From: Cryptomeria japonica
Taxonomy: Eukaryota > Streptophyta > Pinopsida > Cupressales > Cupressaceae
Direction of reading: 5' to 3'
Assembly: GCF_030272615.1 (NCBI RefSeq)
Contig: NC_081415.1
Location: 420,228,257 to 420,292,256, forward strand
DNA: 64,000 bases
This document shows positions 34,975 through 47,835 of the stretch, piece by piece; within the stretch, counting starts at the first letter, position 1; every line of letters begins with the position of its first letter. The translations under genes were made by a program, and so were the position numbers. Under the pieces are notes generated by a model that searched no databases, was not told the DNA's origin, and saw only the letters and a program-made list of their open reading frames with translations.

Positions 34975-35970
34975 GTCCCACCTAGGAGTCATTGGGTTGT
35001 CGAACTGAAATCTATATCGTATTCCACCGATCCACCAAGTTGATGTGGAAGTCCACGTCATGATAGATACATAATAGAAGCGGCTTATTGTAACACTGGT
35101 GATATCTTGAAGCTTCAATGACCTGACGGTGTCCACCTGTCAACAAGGAGTCAACAAAGGAATGATGTCGAACATTCGCTGGGAGATTTGTTAAATCCCA
35201 GCGAGCTGACGATGCCAATGTGAACAGTGTTTAGAGGTAAATCGATTATCAGTGATATCTTGCAATTAGGGGAGGCTCTAATTGTGTCTTGTTGACTTAG
35301 CAATGCACATGTGGATGGACACTCAAAAAGAGAAAGCTTGTTAGTGAGATTCTACGTCCTGAGGATATTTAAATTTCATCTTGTTGACTCGCTGATGGAT
35401 ACCTGGATGTACACATCAGAAGAAATGACCATCGAAAAAATCTTGTGCTATAGGTAAAATAGTTGAACTACATCAACGACCTAGTGAGAAGGTTGTAAGT
35501 GACTTGGTCATAGAAGAGAAAACCCATGTGGATGTACAAATGCATAATAAATGGTAGAGATGATTTGCCAAATATAGTTGATATGGAGGTTGCTGAATCA
35601 TGACCGATATCTAGTGTCCATGTCACCAAATAGTGCAAACAACAAAATGATGTCGAGAGAGTGGTGGGATAGATTTTTTACTCCCACGATCCACCGATGA
35701 TGACACATATGGGAAAGTTTTGGGTCCAACTGAGACAAAAAGACAGAGTGGCATTTCTTGATTGATTTTTAGTAGAATCAAATTTGATCAATGATGGCTT
35801 TAAAATGTTACAAGTACCCAATGATGCCAAGTGTTACAAAGCCGACCATTGGTCAAAAAATTTCAAATTTTGCCAACGACCGTTAATCAAATTAAATCAA
35901 CAACAAAGTTTTAAAATTGCTCAACTACTTGTTCCAAGGAATGAAAGCTCGCACGGAGGATATTAATGGT
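34975..35970 (+). repeat. Palindrome-rich leader upstream of ORF C
   Basis: Short stem-loops occur at 35041-35060 (TGATGTGGAAGTCCACGTCA) and 35177-35203 (CGCTGGGA...ATTT with AAAT...CCCAGCG). Repeated phrases such as catgtggatg and gatgacacatatggg recur. A diverged inverted copy of part of this region lies at 40620-41060. The position before a long ORF parallels the hairpin array before ORF B in element B. Confidence 0.5.
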
Positions 35971-36529
35971 AGACACGTCGCAGATAGATAGTTGATAAAA
36001 GCACCAATTCAAGCGAATTTTCTCAATTTTGAGCAAAAAGGCGATTGAAGGTGAAAGAAAAGGCAAGCTCGAGCTTTGGAGATTGTTTTGTAGAGAAGTT
36101 GAGAAGAATTGTAGACAATCGAATTTGAATAGTGAGTTGGCTTCTTTCCTATTTTCTTGTATTTGTTTGTAATTTTTGAAAGTTTAGAAGCTAAAGAAAT
36201 TAGAAACCCTAGCCATAACATTGATTCAATCTTTAGGGTTGCTCTGTAAAATTAAGAAACCAAAAAACATGTGAACCTCATCCAAAGCCTCTGCACCAGA
36301 CGACCCTAAACCCAAAAGACAAAAGGAGTCGAACCTCTATGACTACCTAATTTCTCAATGGTCAAGGTCATCTCGAAGACCAAGAACTATAGTGTGTGCA
36401 AAGAGATTTCATGACTCTCAGAGTAATTGCAAAGAAGCTTATATGCCAATTAGAGGCCATAACATTTTTAGATATTTTTAGATCAAATCAAATAGAGAAG
36501 AGCTTGAGTGTGATCCCTGGAGACTAGGG

Positions 36530-39510
36530 TTGGCACAATTGGTAGTACCAAATATCTTTGTAAATGTGGACTTAATTAGAGTAATTGTAAAGCAATATGA
36601 TGCCAATACAAGGTGCATTCAATCAATTTATGGAAAGATGGTTGAAATCAATAAAGTCATTATTTGTCAAGTGTTTGGCATGAAGAATGTAGAAGGTAGT
36701 TATTACATAATTATCAACCTGGGTAGCTTGAGAGTAGAATACCACAATGTAGAGGGGGTGTATAGGAGAAAGTGGCTACCGCTTCGCAAGCCCGAGTTGG
36801 ATAATGAACTTCAAAAGTTTGAGAAAATAAACCTACCACCTTATAGTGTTGAATTATTTCACAAGTATTTTTAAATGATTTATTATGCTATGTGTCAAGT
36901 TCCTGGTTTTAAGGGACATTTACAAATGCAGGAAGTACTTACAATTTTGATTTGTGATGTCCAAAGTACTGTTGAAAACAAACCTTTTGACTATCCTCGC
37001 TTTGCAGTAGAAGGGATTCATAATGTCCTAGTCAATATTCAAATGAATAGTTCAAATGTCACATTCAAATGGTATTCCTTATGGATACATATACTACTAT
37101 TTTTTGGACAAAGGAATAGATTATGGTGTAATGATTTATGCATTAAGGACTTTGATGGTAATGGAATAAGGCAACTTGTGCAAGTATGGACATCTATTTG
37201 GGACTGTGGTTATATGCATGCCCAATATTTATGTTTCGAGGAGCATTTTGTTTGAAAACTATATGGTTTATTTGGTCATAACCCTCCAAGGTTGTCAAAT
37301 AATATCATGAAGTTATTAAGGCCTAAAGAAAGGGAATAGAAGATAAAGGTTAAAATAAGCCATAATTGGGATGATTGGTACATCATAGAGGAGAATACTT
37401 ACATAAGAGTCTATGGATTTGAGAGACAACCACATTTGTTGCCTTTGATAGTTCCTAACAAATTAGAATATCTAGAAATAATCAAACAAATGTATGAGGC
37501 AGATGCTCCTTTTGATAAGTCACGTAAGGGTTCTTTGGTCCCTTCTTATCTTCATATTAAAGATTTTTAGGTTTCTTCAGCAAATGGCTTTGCACAAGCC
37601 ATCAATCTCTTGAATAGATATAAGTTACCCCTACATTCAGAGGGAAAGAAATTTGATCTAGAATAATACATCAGATTTGCAAGAAAGTTTATAGGTTTGA
37701 GTGCATACACTCACACGTTTGTGCTCAAAGAAGAATTAACAAGGAATTGCCCCACTTTTGAAGCCACTGTAGAAAGGCTTCAATCATGGATAAGAATCTA
37801 AAAGGCTGAGAAAGCAAGAAAGTTGGTTGACCCTACATACAAGGGTGCGTTTGGAAATGAGGATGATGAGGTCACAAGAATGGAGTTGTTACTCCAACAT
37901 GAATCTAGGTTGACATCAAACAATGTCTCATCCATCAGAGTGGAAGGACATAAGGTTGTTTATCCTTTAGCTCAAATTTCTCCCGCTCCATCAGTAGGAA
38001 TGGAAGCATCAGAAGATGTGGGAGAAAGTGCAATACCCCACGAGGAAGAGGAAGAGGTTATGCAACAAGTGCATGTGTCATCTTACCAACCCCCAAAAAA
38101 TCAAGATGGCCAAATTGATGAAATTGTTGATTTCTTAACAGATGAATTCAAAACTATGGCTTTTAAGAAGCTTGTATTTGATGATGATTTTATCAATACA
38201 AGTGAGTTCAACGTGTTTATTAATAAATTCAATGGAAGGAAATTTAAGGAAAGAACTCTTAATACCCCCCAAAGAAAATAGATGAGGTTGTCAAAAAAAA
38301 TTGGGTGGAGGTCAAAGAAGAAATCAAGGACATGACCCCAGAGAAGGGAAGATAATTGTTAAAAGAAGCAAGATGTATGCTCCTTCTAGGGACAAATATG
38401 TCCTCTTGTATTGCCTTTGATAATCTCAAGAGATATGAAGGTATGGATATGAAGTTAAGTGATGAAGGAATAGATAAGTTGTGCTATGGTTCAGAAATTA
38501 GGCCTAATGACAATTTTTTGGCTATGTGGTGTTTGTATCCACTTGACAAGAGGCCCATCAACATTACAGATCCATGGCAGATTTTGGGGCACTTTATTGT
38601 TTATAGGCAAGAAGATGTCAATGCAAAATAGGCTACAAATTTTAATGTAAATGCTTCATTATTTATTAGGGCTGGAGTAGAGAAGCTCATAGTTAAGAAT
38701 GAGGATCTAGAGAGGAAGATTCTTGAGCTAAATGATATATTAAGCGCCTCTCCACAACAAGCTCTTTTAATGATGCTACTAAATCAAAGATTGACTTAGC
38801 CATTAAGAAGGAAAAGACAATAGAAGTAGAAAGATGATTAGCCAAGGCTCAAGAGGAAAACCAAAGGCTTGGTAAGGATCTAAGAACTCATAAGTTTAAA
38901 ATGGCTCAGAAATTGATTGAAGTTAAATTTTCACAATTGCTACCTCATTTGCAATTAATGTGGAAAAGGTACCAAGATATTGTTAGTGTTGTCAAAAGAC
39001 AAAGGAAAGAAGAGCTTGGATTGAAATTGACTCAAAGTACATAAAGAGAAAGCAACAATTGTTACAAATTTTTTGAGCAATATGGAAGTCATTTTGATAA
39101 TGATGCTAAATTACAATTAGTAACTATAATGGATGAGAAAAAAGCTATATTGTCAGAGATGGATCTATTGTTGAATGAACAACATAAATATCATGGACAT
39201 GTAGGGAAAGCTTTGAATAAATTCAATAAACTGCAAGGCACACAACTACCAACATTTTTCAAGGACAAGAGAAAATAAAAATGAAGTTGAGTGGAAAGAA
39301 GAGCTTGGGAAAGTACTTCTCTATGGCATAATGATTAATGTGGTTGATGATGTTGACAAAGTAGAAGAAAACCTCTATAAGCAACTAGAAGGAATGTCAT
39401 AATTGGAGTATATTGTGAGGATCTTGAGTAAACAAAATTCTTTGGTCGCTAGTCAAGCTTATGAAGAACATATAAAGACCTACACCAAATTCTTGCAAAA
39501 GAAGAACTGA
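36530..39510 (+). pseudogene. ORF C: about 1,000-codon retroelement ORF of unknown function
   Basis: One frame is open from 36530 to 38281 with a handful of stops (first at 36872), then a frameshift passes to a second frame (38356 onward) ending near 39510. The N-terminal part reads VKQYDANTRCIQSIYGKMVE ... ICQVFGM and matches ORF B in layout (ANIYDPVSRYIKDTKGKKTL ... FDTIFKCP). MIYYAMCQVPGFKGH matches ORF B MTSYLVYAITSMRHFPGF. An acidic linker (HEEEEEVMQQ) and a helical C-terminal part (KLIVKNEDLERKILELND) follow. There is no gag, protease, RT or integrase. An LTR-like promoter lies downstream at about 40024. I do not know the function. Confidence 0.6.
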
Positions 39511-39929
39511 TTGATTAAGAAGAGCTAGGTGGTTGGAGGGACGAACTATGTTTTAAACGCAATTCAACTATATATACATGGGAGCCTTGCCAAATCATGC
39601 AGATCACGAGTATCCCATATTGGTTTAGAGAAGTTAATTATGTTTGAAGTATATATTTATTTGGTCACATGCTATTCAGTGCCTTAGTCATTTCATAAGG
39701 CTTGTCTCTAGTTGTTACTTGTTTCTCTCCTTTTAGTTTATGCACTTTCCACCTCATCCCTGGTCGCATCATCATCAACAACAATTTTTGTCTCCAAGTG
39801 AAGCAGTTAACAAAGTGTGCCACATTAGCATGCCACACCAATAGATCCATGCATTGGCAGTTTTGAGAATGAAAGCGATTATCTTTGCATTTCCCTCCTC
39901 AAGGATACAAATCTATATTGTCATGTGTA

Positions 39930-40480
39930 AGAATGTAAAGGTACCATAACATATTCTGGTTGAGGCTAATCAGATTTTGACACATGTGTAGATGGCCCAA
40001 AGCTTGTTTGGCTCCTTTGTTATTATAAAAAGGAATTTGAGGCCATTTGTAAGGGGTTCTGAAAATTCTCATAGGTGGGTAGAATGTATTAGGTTTGATC
40101 TTTTTGATAATAGAAAATAGTTGCAGAGTCTTTACTACTTTACAAAATTGTATACATAATTTAATTGAATGAAATTAATACAAGCAAATTCAAATTGTCT
40201 TCTATTTAATGTGTTTACATGTATGAATTGATGTGTCTAGGGTGCATTAATTTGTCTACACAATCAATTGTGAATGTGTACTATGAATTACAAGTTTCTT
40301 TCAAGTAAAGAATTAAATGTTATAATTATATTGCAGTAAGGTAGACATATCTTCTAGTGATTCTTAAGTAGAATCTAAAATTGTTGCAAGGACATTTGTG
40401 TGAGGCACAAGTGTTAAATGATAAAATTGTGAGAGATTTATACAATTTGTAAGCATTTCATTCTCTTCTATTGGACTCTG
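39930..40480 (+). mobile_element. LTR-like promoter segment downstream of ORF C
   Basis: It contains a TATA box, TATAAAAAGG, at 40024-40033. From about 39950 to 40365 it matches, in inverted orientation, 57615-58030, including the TATA box and the phrases gcagagtcttta and acaatcaattgtgaatgtgta. Two dispersed copies with a shared TATA box argue for an LTR. No TG...CA termini were found. Confidence 0.6.
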
Positions 40481-40619
40481 TTACCCTAAGGCATAGACAC
40501 CGATCTTTCATTTTCCCAATTAATTTTAGGATCAAAATACTCATATAATCTTTTAATTTTCATGTTGTAGGAGTCATGGGGGCTTCACCCGCTAAGCAAT
40601 GATATATCATGTGCATTCA

Positions 40620-41280
40620 TATTGGGGGGTTTAATATCTCGAAAATACAAATCAATATATTGCGGATATATTAAGGACATAGTGGACGGTTTTATAAATA
40701 GTCATCTTGAATATGAATATTCAAAGGTATTTTTTATTCATCAACTTCTAGCAGTAGGGGTTGGACATAGGACTTCCACATGTGTCATCATTGGTGGATC
40801 ATGGGAGTCCAAAATTTCTTACAATGATCCCACATGTCTATCATGGTCAGGCAACCTCCTCCATCACCAAGTCATTGGGATGTGCGAGAAGCATCGTCGA
40901 TATTTTGAGAATCATCCTCGTCATCTACTATATGCATATGTACATCCACATGGGCTTCCCTTTCTACAACCAAGTCACTTGCAACCTTCTCGTTGGGTCG
41001 TTAAGGTATCTCAAAAGCTTTAGTTATAAGAAATATTTTGTCGATGGTTATCCCTTCTAATGTGTGTATCCATGTATGCATCATCAAGTTGGCAAGATGA
41101 GATTTTAACTTTGATAGAACTCAGAGTTTCACCAATGAGATTTGTTTTGTTGAGTGTATTTCACTCAGAAGTAGGGGCAAAAAGAGAAAACAATTGCAGC
41201 ATAGTCATGAATGGGCGCCTTGGAGGACAAGTTAAGTGCGCTAAATGTGTATTTCAATTCAAATAATATTCATTTCAAGT
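40620..41280 (-). mobile_element. Inverted, diverged copy of the leader before ORF C
   Basis: The minus strand reads ccaccaatgatgacacatgtgg and neighbouring phrases in the same order as 35570-35720 on the plus strand (ccaccgatgatgacacatatgg). The open frame at 40622-41023 is therefore a shadow of repeat sequence and not a gene. The family occurs on both strands within 6 kb. Confidence 0.5.
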
Positions 41281-41636
41281 CAAATAGTGTTCATTATAAG
41301 GTGGGAAGTGGCTAAGCAGCAAAGTGGAAGTAAACCTCACAGAAACTTGCAACTTCAAGCCATTATCAAGATTTATAGTTGAAGAGGACCGAGGAACAAT
41401 ACTTAATTAGGTATTTAGAAAAATTCTTGTCCCCTCCATTGAACTATTATTCTCATTCATCTATTTTAACTTAGTAATGTCGAACATGGAAAACACTATT
41501 CCATCTGTCAAAACAATCTGTAAACTAGGATGAAGAACACATGAAGAACCATCATTTGATCTGTAACCAAGAGCTTTTGAATACTAATTATAGTTGTGTC
41601 GACTTGAATTTCATCCTCAAGATGCTACCTGCAACA

Positions 41637-42795
41637 TGTTAGTTTCACAAATTACAAATGGAAATGCTACAAGAAATCCAAACTCAACCAATGAAACTAC
41701 ATGAAATTGGTATTAAAATAAAAACACTATTTTTACCTTCATGATTTAAGTCTCATTGTGTCCTAAATTCATTGTTCCTAGTTGCAGATGGTGTGCTCTC
41801 AGACAAGCATTGATAGCTTCCAAGATGGCATATGAAGAATGGACTGATAACTGATACTATGATGTGCAATGCTAAATGACTATGCTAAAATGATTATGCT
41901 AAATGATTGTGCTATTTGCTTCAAGATTAAAACTCACGGATGGATAATTTTTCACAAATGATTAACTTGAAAACTCACTTGAAGACTAACTTGAAGACTA
42001 ACTCTCTCTCAACTCAAACTCCTGATTTTATAGACCTTGAGAGGATAAGATGATGTGGCTCAGATCAATGGTCATGATCAAATCTGTAGATTTGGATGGT
42101 TGTGAGCAAAGGTGAAGGTTGAGAGAAAGGGGGAAGGAGAAGACAAGTGTCACTCATCTCACCTTGACTGGGTTGCTGACTGAGGGAATCTAGGGATGGT
42201 TGGAGAAAATTTAGGCATGAGAGGACAAGTGGACTCAAGTCCTTCCTAAGATGTAGGGATGTTGGAGAGAATATAGAAGGAGGTTATGAAATATGTGTAC
42301 GTACACAATATTTCATTAAATTTGGAGGTTGAAGATAAGTGATGAATTAATATTTAAGAAATATTAATTTCATTAGCCACATGATGGATGAGTTGACAAA
42401 GGGAAGATGAAGTGGAGATGGAAGATGAGTTGGATAAGGGATTAAATAATTTAGAAATATTTAATATTTGAGACTATAGGATACAAGAATAATCATTAGA
42501 TATTAGATATTTAAATGATTGAAAGAAATAATTAAATATTTAGATATTCAATTAACTGATTAGAAGAATAATTAAATATTAGATATTTAATTAATTAGAG
42601 GAATATGATAGATGAATTAATTAATAAAATACTTCAACTAAATTAATTGATAGAAAGACACGAAATGAATTAAATAAATTAATCCTTTCAAATTAATTAT
42701 TCAATAGAAGAATAATCATTAAATAAATATAAAATATTTATTTAATTTCTCATACCCAATTCTTATGTGTATACAACAGTTTACAACATCTAACA
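41637..42795 (-). mobile_element. Minus-strand LTR, TGTTAG...CTAACA, about 1.16 kb
   Basis: On the minus strand it begins TGTTAGATG at 42795 and could end CTAACA at 41637, giving 6-bp inverted ends. The U3-like part (42300-42780) is extremely AT-rich (attaatta and tattta repeats). A TATA box, TATAAAAT, lies at 42032-42025, followed by a pyrimidine-rich leader. Flanking 5-mers (CAACA and ATGCC) do not match, so this is either one LTR of a broken element or the end is misplaced. Confidence 0.5.
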
Positions 42796-43004
42796 ATGCC
42801 AATAGAAAAAAACTAGAAAAAATACCCATGAACGAGTATGGAGATCTCAAATAGAGCAAAAGAAACTATCACAACAACATAATATATTAGAAAACTAGAA
42901 GGTTTTTTTTTTACATAAGTATTGCCATAATTGGGAAACTCCCATATAATAAAAAATAGAAAACAAGTACATAGATAATAAGAGGGGGGACATAGGGGGG
43001 ATCA

Positions 43005-43700
43005 ATGATATAGATAACCAGTCTCCTTTCCAATCACTTCCAACCTTTCTACAATCTCTTCGGGGAATAGATTGCCATTATCCTTCATGAAGGCCTCAAA
43101 CTCATCCAAGTTGTATTTTTGGCCTACCCCAACTTTGAATAACTTCCATGCTTCGGCCATTTTGGTCTTTTTGCCTTCTGCATTAAGATCAAAAAAACCA
43201 AGCATGATTTTTGACTATGGCACAATCTCAAGGGTCTCTAGCACAGTCTTGACACCTTCAACATTCTCCTCCTTCACTATGCAATGCACAATACCATAAG
43301 CGTTGATGGCATATCCCAAAATTTGGATGATGGGGGAGAATATATTCTCGTAAATTATTCCATTGTGTACATGCTCATTAGCCTAGAAATCCATCTCTAG
43401 ATTATTTATCATAGACATCTTCTCCTCCTCGTTCCCTTTGTTAAATATGCAGGCAATCTACTCCTCTGAGGATTCTTTGAGATTGTTCATGAATACACAC
43501 AAACACTTAACACCAAAGGAGTTCACCATTTTTCGTAACAAACTTGATGAAGGAATCATGGCTTTATAGCCTTCGTATCGTAACAATTGAAATAAATCTC
43601 AAAACATAGTTCTTTGGGATCTATTTGTAAAATGTGTGCCCAAATCTTAGTCTATTGTTGTCTATCTAGGCAAATCATCCACATTTTGTTCAAAAGGATA
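43005..43700 (-). pseudogene. Unidentified minus-strand coding remnant
   Basis: Minus-strand frames link into a protein-like text: SFGVKCLCVFMNNLKESSEE, then NAYGIVHCIVKEENVEGVKT, then FFDLNAEGKKTKMAEAWKLF and LEVIGKETGYLYH, ending at 43002. Charged, helical, about 230 residues with several stops. No domain recognised. It may belong to the retroelement whose LTR lies at 41637-42795. Confidence 0.4.
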
Positions 43701-44274
43701 AGACCCTTTCATCCATCTACCACCTATTATGTTCAACCCTGCATTTTGTACCTCTGACTATAAAAATAGATATGATTGGAGAATTTGATCGATTGCTTTT
43801 CAATTTTGGCAAAAAAAGAACTCATCGAGATCCAATGTAATCTTTTTTTTTTATCATTTCATGTGGCTTCACGAATGGAAAACTTTGTCGCCAAAATGGA
43901 GATTAGAAATCTTACACAATACAATTGCAGTTCCATGTGAAGCCATGTCATTCTTTCCAGGTAACCAATGTTGATTTACACTTATCTCAAATCAAAATAT
44001 CTCATAAATCATGCCTCAGTAATCCTAATTAGAATAACAAGGAAAAGAAACAGTTACTTGGGGAAACTGCCAAGGAAAGGAAACACCTTCATTGACTCTT
44101 AATTTCCCCATTTCCAAGTTAATTAACCCCTTCATTTGTAAATTTGACTTTCTTTTTTCATTTACTTATGGATGCACCGAGATGAACATACACATCATTT
44201 CATAGCAATATTATAACCAAACTTTTTAATTATTAATTAAAATTGTATCCATTACTTTACCAATTGACAGGTAC

Positions 44275-46350
44275 ATGTGGATTGAAATGCAGATGGATCC
44301 AATTGTAGATATGGAATATGTAATTGTTACTGGTGAAGAAAATTTTGTTGTTGGCACATTCGTTTATCGAAAAGGTTGTACACTTGCTGACATTTGTCAT
44401 GAAATTTTGGATGATGAACTCGTTGAATATCCTTTCAATTTTATCCATGGGCTTGGACATCCTTTAAATATAAAAGCATGAACAAAAAAGGAAAGCTACA
44501 ACAACAATTATAGGCATGAAAAGGATACATGACATAGTGGATGTTGGTACACTTGAGTCTAATATAGTGGAAAGTACACCAAACCCTCAACACAATAGAG
44601 AGAGTATGGAGGAAGGTATGCTTAAACAACTGAGAGCGGAGATGGGTCTAAGTCAGTGGAACAAATTATAGTTGTTGATCCTGATGTATTGGCATCTTGG
44701 AATCAGGAAGTGAATAGTTTAATGGAAGAATTTGTCAATGCAAAACTTATTCTTAAAGTATATTCAGATTAGGGAGAACCTAAAATAAAGATCCATTGTG
44801 AAAGTTGTGGCATTGATTATGGAACAGGGGAAGTATCCATGGCAGCATAAACAATTCATAACTTTAGAAACAATCATATGAAAAATAATGTCCCATCAAT
44901 GTCACATTTTGATAGAGGGAAATGGTGAAAATCATTCAAGTAGCATAGAAAAGCAGACAACATTGGATAGAGATTGATTCGAGATTGATCAAGCAATTAA
45001 AGTATTAGATGATTTCAACAAGACACGAGAGCTTAATTTGTTCAAGGTGGTGGAAGCAACACTTGTAAGCTATGATGATAAGAAAAAAGTAAGAGTGAAA
45101 TATACACAATGCAATAAATGGTTTTGTTTGGTACCAGTAAGTGGTAATATTGTCATTTCTCTAAATGAGCACATGAAATCAAAGAAGCACATCACTACTA
45201 CAAATGAGGCTTCACATGATACAATTGTTTTAAGGAGTGGCATAGTCGGGTGACCAAAGAAGCCTACCAATGATAAGTCCCAACAAACTTTGACTAGGTT
45301 ATGGGTCCCATCATTGCCATTTGTATTACATAGGGATTCTACAAGTGCATATCCTTCTACTTTGGGTGTGTTAACTACCAAGTTTAAATTTATTTTGAAT
45401 ATGATTTATTATGATTGGTACATTATTTGTTTTATCATCTTATTAAAGGTCATTCATCGCCATTGATTTTGCAATGTTGGGGGTATTGGTATTCCCATAT
45501 TTATAAAAATGGGTAGAGATTAGACACAAAGGTACTTATGGATGATCAAAGTGGTGGAAAATTATGGGTCATAGAGAAGCATGCCAAGATGATGTTTTGT
45601 TATGAGGGTAATGAATATTGTATTGAAGGCATATATAGGCATATTCATTACAAGAGGGATTCTAAGAGAGGGATCCCATTTGAATCATTAACATGCAGGC
45701 TTTGTAAGATGATTCCAAAATGTGATGACTTTAAGATGCATTTATATCGTGAATCAAAATGTACCAGTAAAAGACATGGGAGGGATACAAGGAGAGGGAG
45801 AAGACTAGACTATTTTACTCAAGATGGACTTAGAATAGCTACTAGGGTTTCTAATGCTAGCCAAAGATCAACAATGCAGGCTTTTTGGTGGGAAAAGAAA
45901 AAGGTTGCTATATTCTCTATTAGAATGAGATCCCTAAAGGATAAGTTGTTTGAATCGATAGAAAGGAAGGATGTCTTTAGGTTTTGCAAGGATCTATATG
46001 AGGCACACAAACAAGGAAAATTACAAGGTAAAGATGCAATTTGGGATTTTGTCAAGGATATCTTTCACAACTTGATGCATCAAAAGGCGAGGAGAAGGTA
46101 TAGTACATCCACTAAATCTCTTTATGAGATAATCAAGTTATAGGGAGGTCATAGATTACATAGATTTATTAGCTTGAATATGGACGATCCTTCAATTTAT
46201 TTAACTTTGAGGAAAGTTAGAAAGTCATTGGTATATATCTTGGAGGAGTGCAACTACATTTTCGAGGTAGTAGGAAAAGTATATGCTTCTTATAAAATCA
46301 AACATGGTATAGATGGCCCAATTCTTGTCTACCTTTTTGAAGATGAAACT
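44275..46350 (+). pseudogene. Transposase-like gene, 5' half (N-terminal zinc fingers)
   Basis: Frames from 44275 to 46350 contain a possible zinc finger (CNKWFCLVPVSG...HMKSKKH), a second C-x-x-C type finger (LTCRLCKMIPKCDDFKMHL), and a helical region (DVFRFCKDLYEAHKQGK). The last codons before element B are EDET. The frame resumes after element B as IVRKYIKWV once one copy of the 5-bp duplication is discounted. Several stops show decay. Fingers followed by a large acidic catalytic-looking domain suggest a DNA transposase or a gene derived from one, but I cannot name the superfamily. Confidence 0.55.
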
Positions 46351-46562
46351 TGTTACCCTTGTTTTTGCTTGAAGCAAAAACTCGTTAACCCTTACAAATC
46401 TTTATTCAAAACCATTCTCATTTCTCTAAGAGTTTGTTTTTCGAGGCATTTTGCCTGCCTCTTTAGTCATTGGGAAATTTTGTGGTCATTTCCTGATCTT
46501 AGTTTTGTTCCAGTTAAATTGAAAAATTTAACTTAAACAACTCTTTTGTCTTTTGTTTTAAA

Positions 46563-47634
46563 ATTGGACTTAAAGTCCGACATTACACCACTTTTGGGTT
46601 TTGGTGCAAGGTCGGAGTTTAACCTCGACACTACACTCTTGCCATTTTTTATGATGCTTTTTGGACTTACAAGTCCGATTTACATAATTTTGAGTCTTTT
46701 TTGAGAAACGGACTTGTAAACCCGATAAGCACATTTATGTTGCACGATTATGTATTAATTGCTTTAGGTTTTCTAAGTCTTTTTTATTTCTTCTTATTTA
46801 TTTTCTTTTTAATCTTTCTTTCACTCTCATTTATTCAAGGGTTTTCAGTAGAGAGTGATTGTGCAAGGTCAAAGCCTTTTCTTCTCAGTAGGTCTTTCTT
46901 TCTTTCTTTATCATTTCCCATTTTGTTTTTATAGTGTACGTCAGAGTTTAAGACTCAACACACACCATTATTCATGTGATGCATGTTAGGCCTTAATCCT
47001 GACATACACTATTTCTTTTCCTTTTACCAAGTTTTCATGTGACGTTGGGTGTATGATGGGCTTGTGACCCCGACATACTTCACATTTCTTGTGATGTATG
47101 CCATGATTGCAAACCCAACATACATATTTTTGATATCATGGTTTCTTCGATGCAGGGAGGAGTGATGACTCTAGCCTACACCGAAGCCTTATCTTTTAGT
47201 GTATGTCGGGGCCATGCCCTCAACCTACACCATTATTATTTTATGCAGTCCTTCTTAAGATATGTTACATGGTGCATGTCAGGGTCATACCCCAACCTAC
47301 ACCATGGTTCCTTCCCATGGTGCATATCGAGGTTATAACCTCGATAGACACCAAATGCAGTTTATTCTTCCCTTTGCTTTTAACATGGTGTTAGTCAGCT
47401 TTGAAAGCCAGATTGCCACCATTTGTCATTATTTGATCTCCCTAGGTACAAATCAGACCTTCAAGCTTGATTTACACCATTTTATTCTTTTGAGCCTCTT
47501 AAGTACAAATCGGACTTATAAGTCTGAAATGCACTTTGTTTTTCTTTTCACCAGTTTTTTGTGTAAATTGGACTTGTAAGCCCTATTTACACTAGGTGCA
47601 CATACATAGATTGGAGATTCAAATCCGATTTGCA
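46563..47634 (+). repeat. About 16 tandem imperfect palindromes in element B
   Basis: Clear units: 46566-46578 (GGACTTAAAGTCC), 46609-46632, 46663-46676 (GGACTTACAAGTCC), about 46709-46725, 46934-46964, 46976-47009, 47050-47082, 47093-47127, 47200-47231, 47271-47303, 47319-47352 (with a perfect 20-bp palindrome at 47326-47345, ATCGAGGTTATAACCTCGAT), 47387-47420, 47446-47478, 47503-47534, 47561-47592 and 47610-47634. Most have outer arms near ggtgtaaat and atttacacc and a variable inner stem. In the right half, spacing is about 50-70 bp. The inner stems change on both arms together, so pairing rather than sequence is kept. Confidence 0.85.
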
Positions 47635-47835
47635 TTCAATGAGGGAATTTTTGTTCTGTCAACAAATTAAGATTTGTGGAATCCTGATAAAGTGATTCTA
47701 ATAAGCTAAAGCATGGTGATGATATTTTCCAAATGTTGCAATTGCGATCATAGTCAAATAATGAAGCCATCACCAAGAAAGAAAGAAATGAAGTTCAAGA
47801 ATTGAGACCCTCATCCTATCTTTTCATCTTCATCT

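Noticed and set aside
40622..41023. Open plus-strand frame of 133 codons
   Set aside because: The segment is an inverted copy of the palindrome-rich leader at about 35 kb, so the frame is a shadow of repeat DNA.
41637..42795. Solo LTR with target duplication
   Set aside because: The ends look right (TGTTAG...CTAACA) but flanking 5-mers differ, so it is listed only as an LTR of uncertain limits.
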